This document shows positions 34,790-45,299 of a stretch of DNA of 64,000 nucleotides, piece by piece (the first letter of the stretch is position 1; the number at the start of each line of letters is the position of its first letter). Source of the DNA: Lepeophtheirus salmonis (taxonomy: Eukaryota; Arthropoda; Copepoda; Siphonostomatoida; Caligidae). The DNA is taken from assembly GCF_016086655.4 (NCBI RefSeq), contig NC_052135.2:6538363-6602362 (forward strand), written 5' to 3'. A program made the position numbers and the translations under genes. The notes below the pieces were generated by a model that was given only the letters and a program-made list of their open reading frames with translations, had not been told where the DNA came from and searched no databases.

Positions 34790-35035
34790 ACATCGAAGTA
34801 ATTCTTGCCTACATCCATGTTTATTTCTTTTTCCCTGCCCCCTTCGACACATCTGTTTGTAGCTGATTGAATCAAATGTCATTATAAATAAGCTTTTCTC
34901 CTTCAAAACATTGCCGATGTCCTTGTTTATTCCATTTCCCCTCCCTCTCGTCACAACTACTTGTAGTTGATCAAATGAAACGTCATAACAGCTAAGCCGC
35001 TCTCCTTCAAAACATTCTTCAAATTGTCAGGGTTA
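34790..35035 (-). repeat. Two-unit ~111-bp tandem duplication
   Basis: tgtagctgattgaatcaaat, then ctccttcaaaacattgccg, repeats 111 bases on as tgtagttgatcaaatgaaac, then ctccttcaaaacattcttc. On - it keeps a frame of about 100 residues because 111 is divisible by three, but the sequence matches no family I know. Single related blocks lie at 14030 and 47985, so it is more likely a repeat than a gene. Confidence 0.6.
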
Positions 35036-35059
35036 TCTTGTGGTTTCTTTTTTTTACCT

Positions 35060-35980
35060 TGCCCAAAATGCTCCGATTAGCATAATTGATTCTGACCCTT
35101 TTTAACATCATTTGGGAGAACATGCATTACTCATATAAATAACTTTTTAAAGTTAAATTAGCTAATGCTAAAAAGATGGGATGGATAGCAAAAAGACAGA
35201 AAAGGAGGAGGGAAGACTGATTAGAGAATCAGTTATTGGATTGATTCAACATTACCTGGAGATAAAAGTCAACGTATTATAGAGACTCTCTCGCCTATTT
35301 TCAAACTTTATAGTGCTACATATTATGCATGTATTTCCTCTTGTTTGAACACAAAGACTTTATAATAGGCCTTGATTTTCATAGCGTTCTCAAATACCTA
35401 GACTTTGTTTATTCGAAGTACATTATAGACATATTTTGTCGTACTTTTGTTCTTATATGTATATATTGTATACAATATTGAATATACATTAAACCTAAGG
35501 GGGTTTATTATTTACTTCTGATTATGACATGTTCGTGCGGTCCTCTGAAATTATACACGTCGTTCCTCTCATGCCAGACAAATGAATGTTTGGTGTATGT
35601 AAATACACTGTATATGATCATCAATAAACATTAATTATAGCTTTTATAGATCAAAGAAGGTTTAACTTAGGGCTTTTACATTGATATACATATTTTTATG
35701 TACTTATATATACCTACTAATAAGTTAATAACATATCTTTGTGAGTACCTTTTTGTTACCTGTCATGATTATTTCTCCTTCGTCTTTGTCGATATTTTCC
35801 ATAAAATCGATTAATAGGGTATTAAATCATACATCATTTTGTTCGTACCTACATAAATAGAAAAGATTTAGAACCAAAAGTGGCTAATACTTATGTACAC
35901 ATATTATATTGGAAAGAAAAAAAGTATGAATGTGCTTCTATAATCTACATACTGCCTTAAAATTATTATAAGACATTCAG
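35060..35980. other. Featureless AT-rich stretch
   Basis: No motif, repeat relation or open block recognised. Confidence 0.45.
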
Positions 35981-36166
35981 TAGTGTTGTTTGAGACGGGT
36001 CCTTTGAACTGCCATTACTAGAATTTGATTTAAAAAAAAAAGTTGAGTGCCGTCATAAAGGACCAAACTTTATAAGTTTCTAGACGTGATATGAACTGGA
36101 CTGAACTGAGTGTGCACTGGAAGGGACTGTAGTCTTCTAGTCTATATCTGTATCTACACAACACTA
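35981..36166 (-). repeat. CRE-bearing MITE, copy 7 (both ends present)
   Basis: Begins TAGTGTTGTTTGAG and ends tctacacaacacta, giving both inverted ends and a length of 186 bases. The core reads gttgagtgccgtcataaagg. This is the clearest copy for defining the element's termini. Confidence 0.85.
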
Positions 36167-36306
36167 TTTGAGACACATTTTAGCACCATTTTTTTTTTTG
36201 TTCTGTCTTAAATAATTTTTTTGCCCAATTTTGGGTACAGACCTTGGTTTCCGATAGTGGACTAATATTTTGCAGTCTTAATTTATAAATGATTTTTTGG
36301 ACTCAT

Positions 36307-36820
36307 ATACAGCGTACAACTGTAGTTTAACAACGAACTTTGATCCCCTGCAACAGCTACACATGTGCAGGTATAACATTGTTTATTGTTTTGGGTGATT
36401 GCAAACTTATTTAAAATATCATTTCAAGCACTGGATTGAGAAAGTTGCAGCTGGGAAGCCATTCGTCTGTAGTCAGATTTTTTTTTTTACTTTATTAGAC
36501 CCAGTGTTTGGTTTTCAAGCTTACGGGACTTCCCCCTCATGGACTTCGTTATGTGATGTGCAGTTTAGCAAACCACATACAGATCTTCCTGACACATAAA
36601 ATCTGGACGAATTCTGGAATCTGCCACAGGAGACTGTCATCTATATAAGCTACCATAAAGGTGGTTATTAACGCCAAAGACAATTATATTGAATAATAAC
36701 ATTTTCTTTTATTCAGCTTCAATTTGGCATTATTTTTTATTAAAATCGGATGATTAGTGTAGGAGATATTCCATTTAAGAGAAATGGCATTGGTTGTTAA
36801 ATAGAGGTCGCACCCTGTAT
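36307..36820 (+). mobile_element. Internally deleted mariner relic with terminal repeats
   Basis: Left end atacagcgtacaac with tttaacaac matches, inverted, the right end gttgttaaatagaggtcgca, ccctgtat. Inside on +, the frame at 36399-36599 contains HWIEKVAAGKPFVC, the mariner stretch before the second catalytic Asp. At 36615 onward come WNLPQETV and, in another frame, VINAKDNYIE followed by two stops, the C-terminus. QQD and DLNP blocks and the whole N-terminus are deleted. It is a sister of the relic at 18250-18595. Confidence 0.75.
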
Positions 36821-36894
36821 CTGAGAGAACGAATTTATTTTTTTCTAATTCAACCATCATTTATGTTTTCTTTTCATTATCTATCGAATTTTAA

Positions 36895-37080
36895 ATACGA
36901 ATGTTTTTTAAGGACCAAGCTAGACCGAATTAATCTTTTTGGACCGATCTAGACTGATTTTTCTGTCGTGCCGAACTAGACCAAACTTTTTTAAAAGACC
37001 GAATTAGTTTAGTCCTGCAAAAGTCATAAAGGTTTCAGACCGGACTATGATTTTTAGACCGAAACCCAGCACTAACATTC
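36895..37080 (+). repeat. Rep-C-like gaccga-rich block
   Basis: Repeated words gaccgaattaat, gaccgatctagac, ccgaactagacc and gaccgaattag. It shares vocabulary with the Rep-C array, but alignment with a unit is uncertain. Confidence 0.45.
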
Positions 37081-37089
37081 AGGGAGTAA

Positions 37090-38733
37090 CAACAATAATA
37101 AAAAAAATCAAAGTGAGTTATAATTTGTGGGGGGGGCAAGCTGTATCTCGTTTCATTGCATTTATGTCTTCACTTTCATCTTCCTTTTGTAAATGAAGGC
37201 CATTCATTTCAAGGACCCTGCTGGTAAAGTAGGAAATTGAAGCGTCTCCTTTTTGAATAATTTCCTATGTATTGTATTGTTGCAAAAAACTTTTTTGCTG
37301 CGAATATACATTAAGGATATTTATTTATTTTTTAATCTCTGTTATTTAATAACGCGACCAAATTAGCCTAACTACTAGCTGATTTTGGGTTTTTTTCTGT
37401 TTCCTTTTGGAAGAAAGTTTGAGAGTTAGAGTAAAGGGAACGGCACAAAATGGTTTTTTTGAAGGTGGCCTTGCTCATCTCAAATTAAATCCAAATGATT
37501 TACAGGTATATCTATCTAGGAATATAATAATTTTTATATATTTAAATAGTTGACCAACTACCCTATGGTTTTGACCTTTTTTTCTTTCTCTTTTGAAAGC
37601 ATTGAGATATGGAATATAGATGTGTCGAAAGGTCATGGTTAGTAATATGCATTTTTTGATAGATTTATAGCTACGAGGTATATTATGTTTGATTTTTAAT
37701 TTGTTCAGCTTGAACGGATAGCAATATATGTTATCATTTTGTCTATATTTTTCTTATCATAGAGTAGTTTTAAGTATAATATCCCCATTTTGCGCTATTT
37801 TGATTTGTTATCAACACATTTTACTTCAAAACAAGTCGTCAGAAGATCATTTGTTTGCAAGGGAAAAAATATCATGTTTATCTTAGTCTAAGTATTTTTT
37901 ATTTTGGATATAATGGATCACTTATACACGTATTATCATAAGATTTATGACTTCAAAATCTATGAACTAATGGAAAAAGTGATTTCCTATGAAATTCCCC
38001 TAAAAAATATTCCAAATTCAGTCATAATTTCTAATTAACTATGCATTCACTATTTATGTCATCAACCAATGAATGTTAGAATCCCATGAAATAATTGATT
38101 TGAAGAACACTGTTGACTCTATACTTAAAAAAAAAATAATAGGAATAAATATGTACTTATAAATTGTAGCCATTTCAATACTAGTCAATGTATTTTATAG
38201 GGTACAAATAGATAAGGCCACCACTGTTTATTTATTAACATAAATGATGAATTTATTATAAGATGAAGTTAGTACATTTGTAACCAGGGAGTGTTGGTCA
38301 TATGTCTGAGATTGTTTGATTAAAAACAAGTCTTAAATTGCACCTAATTATTGATAAGGTCATTTTATCTTTTAAGTGGTCAATAAACATAAGACAAATG
38401 ATGTTTGGAATTAATACTGCTTTGCTTTACTATCTCACAATATCAAATATATATTCATGAAAAAAATACTAACTCAATATTGCTTTTAACTCAAATGGTT
38501 TAGATAATTGTGATATATGTGTGCATAAAAAATGATTAAACCGAGATTGAACCCAATGGAGTAAGATAAACACACTTTAATAGAAGTTTTGTCGTTAATT
38601 GGCTTTAGTATTCGGCATTGCTCAACAGTTGTACCCGGCATTTCCCGAAATAATTAATTTTTTGGGGGGTAAACCTAATTTATCAAACATGTCAAGTTAT
38701 TCTTGCAGGTGGCAAAGAAGATGAAGAACATAC
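37090..38733. other. Featureless AT-rich stretch, possibly intron
   Basis: No motif seen. If the exon at 38734-38866 is real, this is the beginning of its downstream intron on -. Confidence 0.4.
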
Positions 38734-38866
38734 CTATTTATAGTTAGACTTCGCTGATCTAAAGACTGATTGAATTCAACTCCGTGAACATAATCCAGAT
38801 CATATGTCAAAAATTGATCTCCACGACCTCCCATTCTTTCTGAAGATATAAACACTCCGCTCATTT
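38734..38866 (-). CDS. Candidate internal coding exon of an unidentified gene
   Basis: On - a 133-nt block runs from an acceptor (ccaatttag) to a donor (aaatag followed by gtatgtt). The single open reading has 43 whole codons with two nucleotides of split codon at each end, which is consistent for an internal exon. The peptide starts MSGVFISSERMGGRGDQF, continues TYDLDYVHGVEFNQSLDQRS and ends LTIN. It is charged and balanced, unlike the Phe/Ile/Asn/Lys-rich chance frames around it. I do not recognise a domain and no transposase motif is present. An open minus block at about 39270-39395 might be an upstream exon, but its borders are weaker. The gene, its start and its other exons are unknown. 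Confidence 0.5.
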
Positions 38867-38869
38867 CTA

Positions 38870-39660
38870 AATTGGAATGCACATTAGAAAAGTTATTTTA
38901 GAATGACCTCCCTGGAAAAAAATTATATAATTTCCAAATATCTGTATTTTGCACTTGTTGGTCACCAGGACTTTTAAGATTTATAAAATACTCAAAAGAC
39001 ATCCCTTAAAAAAAGAGTTTGTATAAGTTATCAAAGAAATTGAAAATCATTTGAGAAGCTTAAGAAATTCCTTTCGAACAAGGACAAAATCAATTATATA
39101 CACTTTTCTGCAATACATTCCGTTAGTTTCATGATTTGAAAAATATAGTTTTTGATCGTCTAATATATGGAGCTTCCCTTCAATCCATGTCCAGACTATA
39201 ATAGCAAGCTCGTTGAAAAAAACCAAAAAAACAACTTAGCACTATCAAAGAAGCTCAAATATTCCTACTTGATGGGATTAATCTATTTAAGAAAAGAAGA
39301 AGCTGGGATATTCTTGGTACTAATTCCACAAACCAGGAATCGTCATCGGTAAATTGAACATCATAGTACTCCAGACCTGGGGATTTGGACTCAAGTACAA
39401 AGTCAAAACACTTCAGGCTCAACTAGGGCTCATGATTAAACAAAACTGTCGAACTACATTTACATAATTTTATACAATCAAAAAAAATATATATATTTCT
39501 TAGAATTAAAGCAAAATATTTATTTAAGAAATTCTAGTCGACTTTTATTTTAAGACTATAACACGTAACATTTCTAATTAAAGAGTTTTTTTAATATTAT
39601 AAAAGTATAAAAATATTATTTACATATTGTTTTTGTTTTTTTGGTGTGTATGTATGTGTT
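38870..39660. other. Mostly unassigned, possibly intron of the candidate minus-strand gene
   Basis: Contains a minus open block near 39270-39395 (YYDVQFTDDDSWFVELVPR) with a possible CCCCAG acceptor but an unconvincing donor. It adjoins gactcaagt-type repeated words. Nothing else recognisable. Confidence 0.35.
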
Positions 39661-39664
39661 TTTG

Positions 39665-39693
39665 TTTGACTTGCATTTTAAATGCAAGTCAAA
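39665..39693. repeat. Perfect 29-bp palindrome
   Basis: TTTGACTTGCATTT, a single T, AAATGCAAGTCAAA: 14-bp perfect arms. It contains the octamer ATGCAAGT on one strand, close to a POU-type site, though that may be chance. Confidence 0.9.
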
Positions 39694-39799
39694 ATAGGTA
39701 TAAGTTGATGACTTTAATCACAAAAATAAGTCTTCTTAGCCCTCAGAGGCTCATAGTGCCATAATATACCCCATGCATCATATTTAAGTTCACACTGAT

Positions 39800-40900
39800 T
39801 TTTTTTTTTTTTTTCAAACTTTAATAAACACTATTTCGTGAAGACTGAGAGAACAAAATTAGGAGAATTATAACTCAAAACGACATCTTATATTCAATAT
39901 GGCTTCCCTGATTCCCAATGACAGCCTCCACCCTCTTCCTAAAAGCCACGCAAACCTTATGGATGTCATCTTCTGACAAGTCAGCCCATGAAGCCTTGAT
40001 GAAGATGTACACAGATCTTACAGACACATGAGGCTAGTTGCAGGCAGCTCTCTCGACCTTTTGCCTAGATGGAATAATTCAAAAAGTTATCATCGGTGGA
40101 GCTTGGAGCTCACATGTTCTTGCACCAAAAAGCCTCGAAGTTAACCTACATCAATTTTTGTGGTGTGATAGGGAGCTCTACCTGGTTGGAACACTATTTA
40201 AACCCCCTTGTATTCCTTCTTGATCCAAGGAACTACGTGTTTCCGAGGCAGTACGATATTGAATTCAGAGGAGACCTTATCTTTGTTCTAAATGAAGATG
40301 GGTAGACATTTCTTCCCATCATATCCAAAGATACCCAAAACCATTAGCAGGACCGTATGCTTTCTTGTATGTTTGAATTTCACATTTCCTGGTATTCCAT
40401 TCACGTTGAGATCCGAAAGGTAACATTATGTTCGGCTATTTGATACTCTCTTGACCCTGAACAATTTCTCGTCCAAGAATATGATGACCGGTGGCTTATG
40501 TTTGACCACATTCATTGGCTTTAAACAATCTTTTCTCCTTTGTGGCCGTCGTAAAGTAATGTTTCTTCCTCATTGCTCTTAATTTGGCCTGCAAGTCATA
40601 TTTAATTAACATTCGAAGCGTAACCTCGCTCACATTAATCTTCTTTGTCATAGTGCGAATAATCCTTACTAGATTTAAAGCAAAGCTGTTTCTTTTGTTC
40701 TTACTGTTCGTTTCTGACATGGAGGTTCCATTTTGGCGACTGATCTTTAGGCTTCAAATAGCTTTTTAATGCCATACATGGTTGTCCGGCTGATTTTGAC
40801 GTCTTTGGCAATCAAGGATGTGGTCTTCAAGCGCGTGAGCATTTCCAACACAAGAATTTTTGTGTCTTTTATTATGTCTCAAGCTTAATTTTCATAAAGA
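39800..40900 (-). pseudogene. Mariner transposase relic, near full length
   Basis: Reading leftward: HTH region (40700-40880, TSKSAGQP-like), linker and second helical region in the frame at 40496-40720 (INVSEVTLRMLIKYDLQAKL, then KKHYFTTATKEKRLFKANE), first catalytic block IIFLDEKLFRVKR (Asp kept), MVLGIFGYDGKKCLPIFI, KHVVPWIKKEYK, a broken second-Asp block (GRAPYHTTKI), and a C-terminus ending with RKRVEAVIGNQGSHIE-like sequence at about 39900. Many shifts and stops. The left flank near 39815-39850 resembles the end of the 31213-31870 relic, so both belong to one mariner lineage. Confidence 0.8.
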
Positions 40901-40904
40901 GAAC

Positions 40905-41339
40905 CAATAACTCTTGTAGTTGGACTTAGGAGAAAAAAACACATTTCTTTCAATATACAAAAATATATTTGACTCCTTCATGGCAGCCTTTTCAATCGTA
41001 ATTGAATGTAACATTATGTCTTCATTGAATGAAGATACAGGCACTATTTATTAATAAAACAATTACAAATGATTATTTGAGTACAACTAAACCTCACTTT
41101 TGTCAACATTCCTATGAAAACTCAAGCTGTGAGTATTTAAATGTAAGCTTAAATATGACGGTTGGGGTAAGTACAACATTTTTGTAACAATTAAATTAGT
41201 TTTAAATGATCATGTTTTATTGAAATTTTTAGTTTTTTAAATCAAAGACCATTCTTAGGTTAGATGAAGTAAATTTAATACTATAATGTTTAATTAATCA
41301 ATACAAATCTATCTGACCAATGACAGGAACATTAAAAAA
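40905..41339. other. No recognisable feature
   Basis: May include the 5' end of the preceding mariner relic. No clear terminal repeat. Confidence 0.4.
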
Positions 41340-41490
41340 TAACAAAGTGTATTTCTACATTTGTGGCCTGTCAACACAAAAGCAAGTTAGAATAATTTTT
41401 CGGAAAATTGAGTCTATAATTATCAATTTATATCAACAAATTATTCTTACTAAGCCCTTTTGATGTGCCGTAAATTGCGAAAAAGTTATT
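41340..41490. repeat. Dispersed repeat Rep-H, copy 2
   Basis: Collinear with 51570-51745: gtcaacacaaaagcaagtta, tttttcggaaaattgagtct, caattta, aaattattcttactaagccc, tttgatgtgccg. Confidence 0.6.
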
Positions 41491-41853
41491 CTCTAAAATA
41501 GATTTAACCAATGGACATTTATAGTAACCTTTGGCTTAAGCATCCAGGCATTTTTCATTAGCTCATTCTGGGAATACTTGTTCGTAAGATATTATGGTAT
41601 TCGTCTCAATTAGAGATTCGTATTCTTATCGTGGGTATGTTCTTCTTTCTGTACTCTTCATAGGGAGAGTCATACACGATATTATTTTTGGTAAAAAAAC
41701 CCTCATGATACTTAAATACTTTCTTTGCTAAATAAAATATTAGATAGATGCTGCAAGTATAAATTTCCAATTAATGGAGAAAAATCCTTTGGAGATTCCA
41801 TGAGACAGGAGGTATAATTGATTTCTTCTTTCGGAAATCCTATTTAATTCACA

Positions 41854-42165
41854 ATGGGTCGTATGTACGCCCCAGGAAATGGTATTTCCCAATCCATTCT
41901 CTCTTACAGACACTACTTTTTCACATTATTGAAATTGATACCCTTTGATGTCTTGGAGAAACTATACATACAAGTTGGCCAAGAAGGGTTTAACTCCTTC
42001 CCAGATTGGTGTTATCTGGAGGTCCTTTTTGTGACCGGAAATAATATCTTCAGTATCCTAAAATATAACGGATTAGCCCCCCTAATCAACATTTCACAGA
42101 AGCTGTATAGAGATAACTAAGTTGCTGTATCTCGTTCTTGATATTACATGGATCCTAAGTTCAGT
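41854..42165 (+). pseudogene. RpS13: Processed pseudogene of 40S ribosomal protein S13 (uS15)
   Basis: The frame starts MGRMYAPGNGISQSILSYR, the near-invariant start of eukaryotic RpS13 (MGRMHAPGKGISxSALPYR). Next come LKLIPFDVLEKLY, a shifted PDWCYLE (from SQIGVILR in another frame), FVTGNNIFSILKYNGLAPL, and after a stop VAVSR and MDPKFSL. About 24 bases are missing between VILR and FVTGN, and the last third is lost. No introns interrupt it, whereas animal RpS13 genes are usually split, so a retroposed mRNA copy is likely. An aataaa at 42200 and an A run near 42222 could be tail remnants. Confidence 0.85.
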
Positions 42166-42169
42166 TTAT

Positions 42170-42826
42170 GGACACGCTAAGCGTTAAGTTTCCAGGAATT
42201 ATAATAAATTTCATGGTATATAAAAAAAAATGATCATTTATAGAGAAAAAATCCATTTCTGTCACAGAGAAGTATATATTTTGTTTTAAAAAAAACCCCC
42301 ATCTGCCACAAAAACTTATCTACCCCTCCACTAGAGCTGATCCTCCAATTGAAGCAGTTCTTTGTTGAATCGCTTTCATTTAAAATTAAAAATGGATTTG
42401 ATCCAATAGAATTTTGTTTGTAGTTTTATTAATAATATCGATATTTAGAAACGGTTTTTCATTTCTTTAATTAAAACATTTCGAACCTTCCAATATTTAT
42501 TTTCTGGTTCCAATAAACTCTAATTCAATCCTTTCTTTCTTTCTATTTAATATACATACAAATACTTCATTTCTTAGGTGCTGTCATAGAGACATCAAAT
42601 ATATTTTCCTTAATAATTGTACATACATATATTTATTTATTTTTACAAGGTCTGGCATTCAAGGCCGCTGTCCTTGATTGTAACTTCATATATGTAAGTC
42701 TTACAATATATAAACATTGTCATATTTAACTCCCAAAATTACAAAATATTACATTTATATATTTTCATAATGTCTACAATTCTTAACGCTTATTAATATA
42801 TGTAATATTTTGATTAATCCTCTTAG
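42170..42826. other. Upstream flank of the CDKL exon
   Basis: AT-rich, ending in the splice acceptor ttgattaatcctcttag. I found no TATA-Inr pair or earlier coding exon. If a 5' untranslated exon exists it is not recognisable here. Confidence 0.4.
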
Positions 42827-42848
42827 GTCACGAGCTCCCTCACGCCTC
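42827..42848 (+). other. Presumed 5' untranslated part of the CDKL exon
   Basis: 22 bases lie between the AG at 42825-42826 and ATG 42849. The frame is open through this stretch, so an upstream in-frame extension is not excluded, but CDKL proteins normally start right here. The context cgcctcATGG has G at +4. The acceptor could take a cis-spliced untranslated exon or a spliced leader. Confidence 0.55.
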
Positions 42849-43016
42849 ATGGAACGCTATGAAAAATTAAGCATGATTGGTGAAGGAAGCTATGGGAAGG
42901 TATATAAATGTCGGGCAAGAGATAATGGAAACCTCGTTGCAATTAAGAAATTTATTGAGACAGAGGATGATGCTCTTATTAAGAAAATTGCACTTCGAGA
43001 AATTCGAATGCTTAGG
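42849..43016 (+). CDS. First coding exon of a CDKL1/4-type protein kinase
   Basis: 56 codons starting MERYEKLSMIGEGSYGKVYK. The family protein is a Ser/Thr kinase of the CMGC group, related to CDKs and MAPKs. CDKL members are linked to cilia in several animals. Visible parts: glycine loop GEGSYG (residues 11-16, with the Ser14/Tyr15 pair equivalent to the CDK inhibitory Thr/Tyr), the ATP-anchoring lysine in VAIKK (residue 33), and helix C with IKKIALREIRML (Glu51 pairs with that lysine). FxExEDDxxIKKIALREIRML is closer to CDKL1/CDKL4 than to CDKL2 or CDKL3. The exon ends after AGG with donor gtaatt, in phase 0, where human CDKL1 continues with QLKHPNLVNLL. No downstream exon was found in the window; the catalytic HRD and DFG parts must lie beyond long introns. 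All visible key residues are intact. Confidence 0.92.
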
Positions 43017-43022
43017 GTAATT
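43017..43022 (+). other. 5' splice site of the CDKL exon
   Basis: AGG followed by gtaatt after codon 56. A stop follows in frame eight bases further (TTT TAA), so splicing here is needed for a functional product. Confidence 0.8.
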
Positions 43023-43104
43023 TTTTAATTATACTATTAATTATTATAAATTTCTTTGACATTAATATAAATATATAACAAAAGATAATATAAATGTTAT
43101 GTTA

Positions 43105-43583
43105 AGTAAAAAGTTCTGAGCATTTTTCGCTAGATGTTTTTAGTGAGCTATATCTCATGATTAATAAATTACATCGAAAAAACCTTAAACTACACTTGAA
43201 GGTCAAGCTTGCATTTAAAAGAAAACTAATTTACAGTTTTGTGTTTGGTGTAGCCAGTTGTGTGTTACAGCAGTCCAAAATGGAATTCAAAAAAGATGAA
43301 ATTCCATAGCGGCCAACAACAAAATGTCCTGTTTATGGACCCAATACAGTATCAATTGTAACATCAAAATGGTGGTTCCAACGATTCCGTTCTGGTAATA
43401 TGGATACGGATTTATATGTCGATAAAATAATGGAAATTGTCGAGTAGGAGCGGCATGTGAGCACTTATACTATGCGCCCAGGATCTGGCTAGAAACCCGT
43501 TTGGAACCATTTAAATAGAATAGTCCTAAATACGTTAATTTCATTGTCAAAATAAAGCGAAAAAAAGCTTAGAACTTTTTACT
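43105..43583 (+). mobile_element. 479-bp internally deleted mariner derivative in the CDKL intron
   Basis: The ends AGTAAAAAGTTCTGAGC (43105 onward) and the inverted AGTAAAAAGTTCTAAGC (to 43583) form terminal inverted repeats of about 28 bases. TA precedes the left end. Inside on + are GPNTVSIVTSKWWFQRFRSG and VDKIMEIVE, then RHVSTYTM and WNHLNRI: the N-terminal HTH domains of a mauritiana/irritans-type mariner transposase. No catalytic Asp block remains. It sits 88 bases after the CDKL donor, in the same orientation. Confidence 0.85.
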
Positions 43584-43589
43584 TCACCA

Positions 43590-44284
43590 TTTATAACAAT
43601 AAGGTATGGGGCAATTACGTAGCTGTGAGGTCATTAGTTATAACCAAGGTGCCAATCATGTTTTTTTTTGTGTGTACGTATTTTTGTGAAAGTATTTAAT
43701 ATTTTTTAACATAAAAATCATATCTGTGAATATTTAATTTATTAGATCTTTTGTTTTTACTAAGGACGCTCAAGACTATCTAGAAAATACTTTATTTATA
43801 CATTAATTAGATATAAAGTACTTTTAGTTTTTTTTTTAATACTTATACCAAAATACCAAGGCCTCTTTTTAGACAACACATTTTTGTTTCAAATGACCTC
43901 TGTTTTGGAAACGGAATATTTTGATGTATTATTTAAAGATAAGAAGTGAAAGAAATCTACCGTGTGTGGTGCCCTATTCTTTAAACCCCAACTTTACCTT
44001 CGCCTATACATGGAATTGTAGATACAATGAAGTATATCGACGTCATTTCCCCTTTTTCCACTTCCTTTATAAAGTGTATACACTTTAGTGGATAACTTGT
44101 ATTTAAAGATATTTTTCGTTGGTATTTCTGCGAAAATAAAACAAATTTAACAATATCCGTAGTAAGTAATGAGTTTGTGTTGAAAATTTTAAAAATTAGA
44201 AATTAAAATTTGTACTAAAAAATGTGAGAAAGACCAATCTTAGCTGCAATTTGTATATTGACATTTTAGAAATGTTAAACATAC
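43590..44284. other. Intron-like AT-rich stretch
   Basis: No exon of the kinase or other motif recognised. Confidence 0.45.
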
Positions 44285-44405
44285 AAAAATGTAGTCCTTA
44301 TTCGCTAGATGGCTCTTGAGATGAATTAATGTTATTTTTAAGTACTTTTTCAAGACAATTTGCAAGATTTCTTGCTAAAGAACATATGCTTGACTCAATT
44401 CAGTC
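44285..44405 (+). repeat. Dispersed repeat Rep-K, copy 2
   Basis: Collinear with 25850-25960; see there for shared blocks. Confidence 0.65.
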
Positions 44406-44784
44406 GAATTTTATCAACTCATTGACTACTCAAATTGTATCTGATGGTAACATAATGAAATGCTCTAATTTCCTGTATGGAACATCTTTTTAGATTGAAG
44501 GAAGCAAGAATTGAGGTTATTACAGGATTGAAACTTTTTTCAATAATAGAAAAGATGAATTGAGAGAGTATAAAAAATGAAAAACAAAGATCCGTTGAAA
44601 TCCAATAGCAAATAATAGAACGTTCTGCCGCCCTGAACAATCAAGTCAAAAACTTAATTTTATAAAGAATGAAACTAAGAACAATATATAGTGTGCTTCA
44701 GCGAATTGATGGCTGTCTCGTGATGGCTGGGGTTAGAAAAAACTTTTGTTTTCTAGTTAATTATTTCTATCTTCAACTTTCATT

Positions 44785-45298
44785 TTCTAAAATGTCCAAC
44801 CTCTTCCTCAACGGTACTGCAGACTCTCACAACATTGTGTCCTGGCATAACAGTCGATTGCTCCTCAAAAGTAGCTTTAAGGGCGTAGATAGACGAGTGA
44901 GGGTTGGCACAGGCTCTACTTTCCACATAGCCCAGGTTTCATAATCTGGGGTCAAAAGTTGGATGGGCAGAAATAAGCACCAGATTAGATCGGCACCACT
45001 ACTAGATTTTGGCAGATTCAGTAAGTAGCTAACGCTTCCTTCTAACATATGAGGCCATATCTCCCAATTGCTCAAAAAACTCATCAGTCATCACTTTGTT
45101 CTGCTTTTCATTTCCCGGCTTCCTCTCCAGACTTTCTCCATCCTTAATCTTCGTATTCATCTCATAAACAAGGGTATTTCCGCAAGGGACAAATGGAGGG
45201 CACTGGTACTCCGGCGTGGAGCAAGACAGCAAATCATTGACTTTCTGCTTACATTTCAAACACTTGTTATTTTCTAATATAATCAAAACAAATATCAT
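44785..45298 (-). pseudogene. Mariner transposase relic, HTH fused to C-terminus
   Basis: The minus frame at 45029-45298 contains QKVNDLL, then TLVYEMNTKIKDGESLERKP, EKQNKVMTDEFFEQLG: first HTH plus linker. It is followed closely by the third-Asp and C-terminal part at 44785-44990, reading YVESRACANPHSSIYALKAT and VVRVCSTVEEEVGH in one frame and LTPDYETW in another. The catalytic centre between them (about 150 residues in a normal transposase) is deleted. Confidence 0.85.
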
Positions 45299-45299
45299 T

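Noticed and set aside
34652..34954. 100-residue open frame on -, and another at 34322-34564 containing an AAAG/GTAAGTG donor-like site
   Set aside because: It lies on a 111-bp tandem duplication related to dispersed blocks elsewhere; no domain, no acceptor, and single strong donor-like words are expected by chance.
39270..39395. Open minus block YYDVQFTDDDSWFVELVPR as a possible exon
   Set aside because: An acceptor is plausible but the donor is weak, and the left part overlaps gactcaagt-type repeated words. Kept only as a note.
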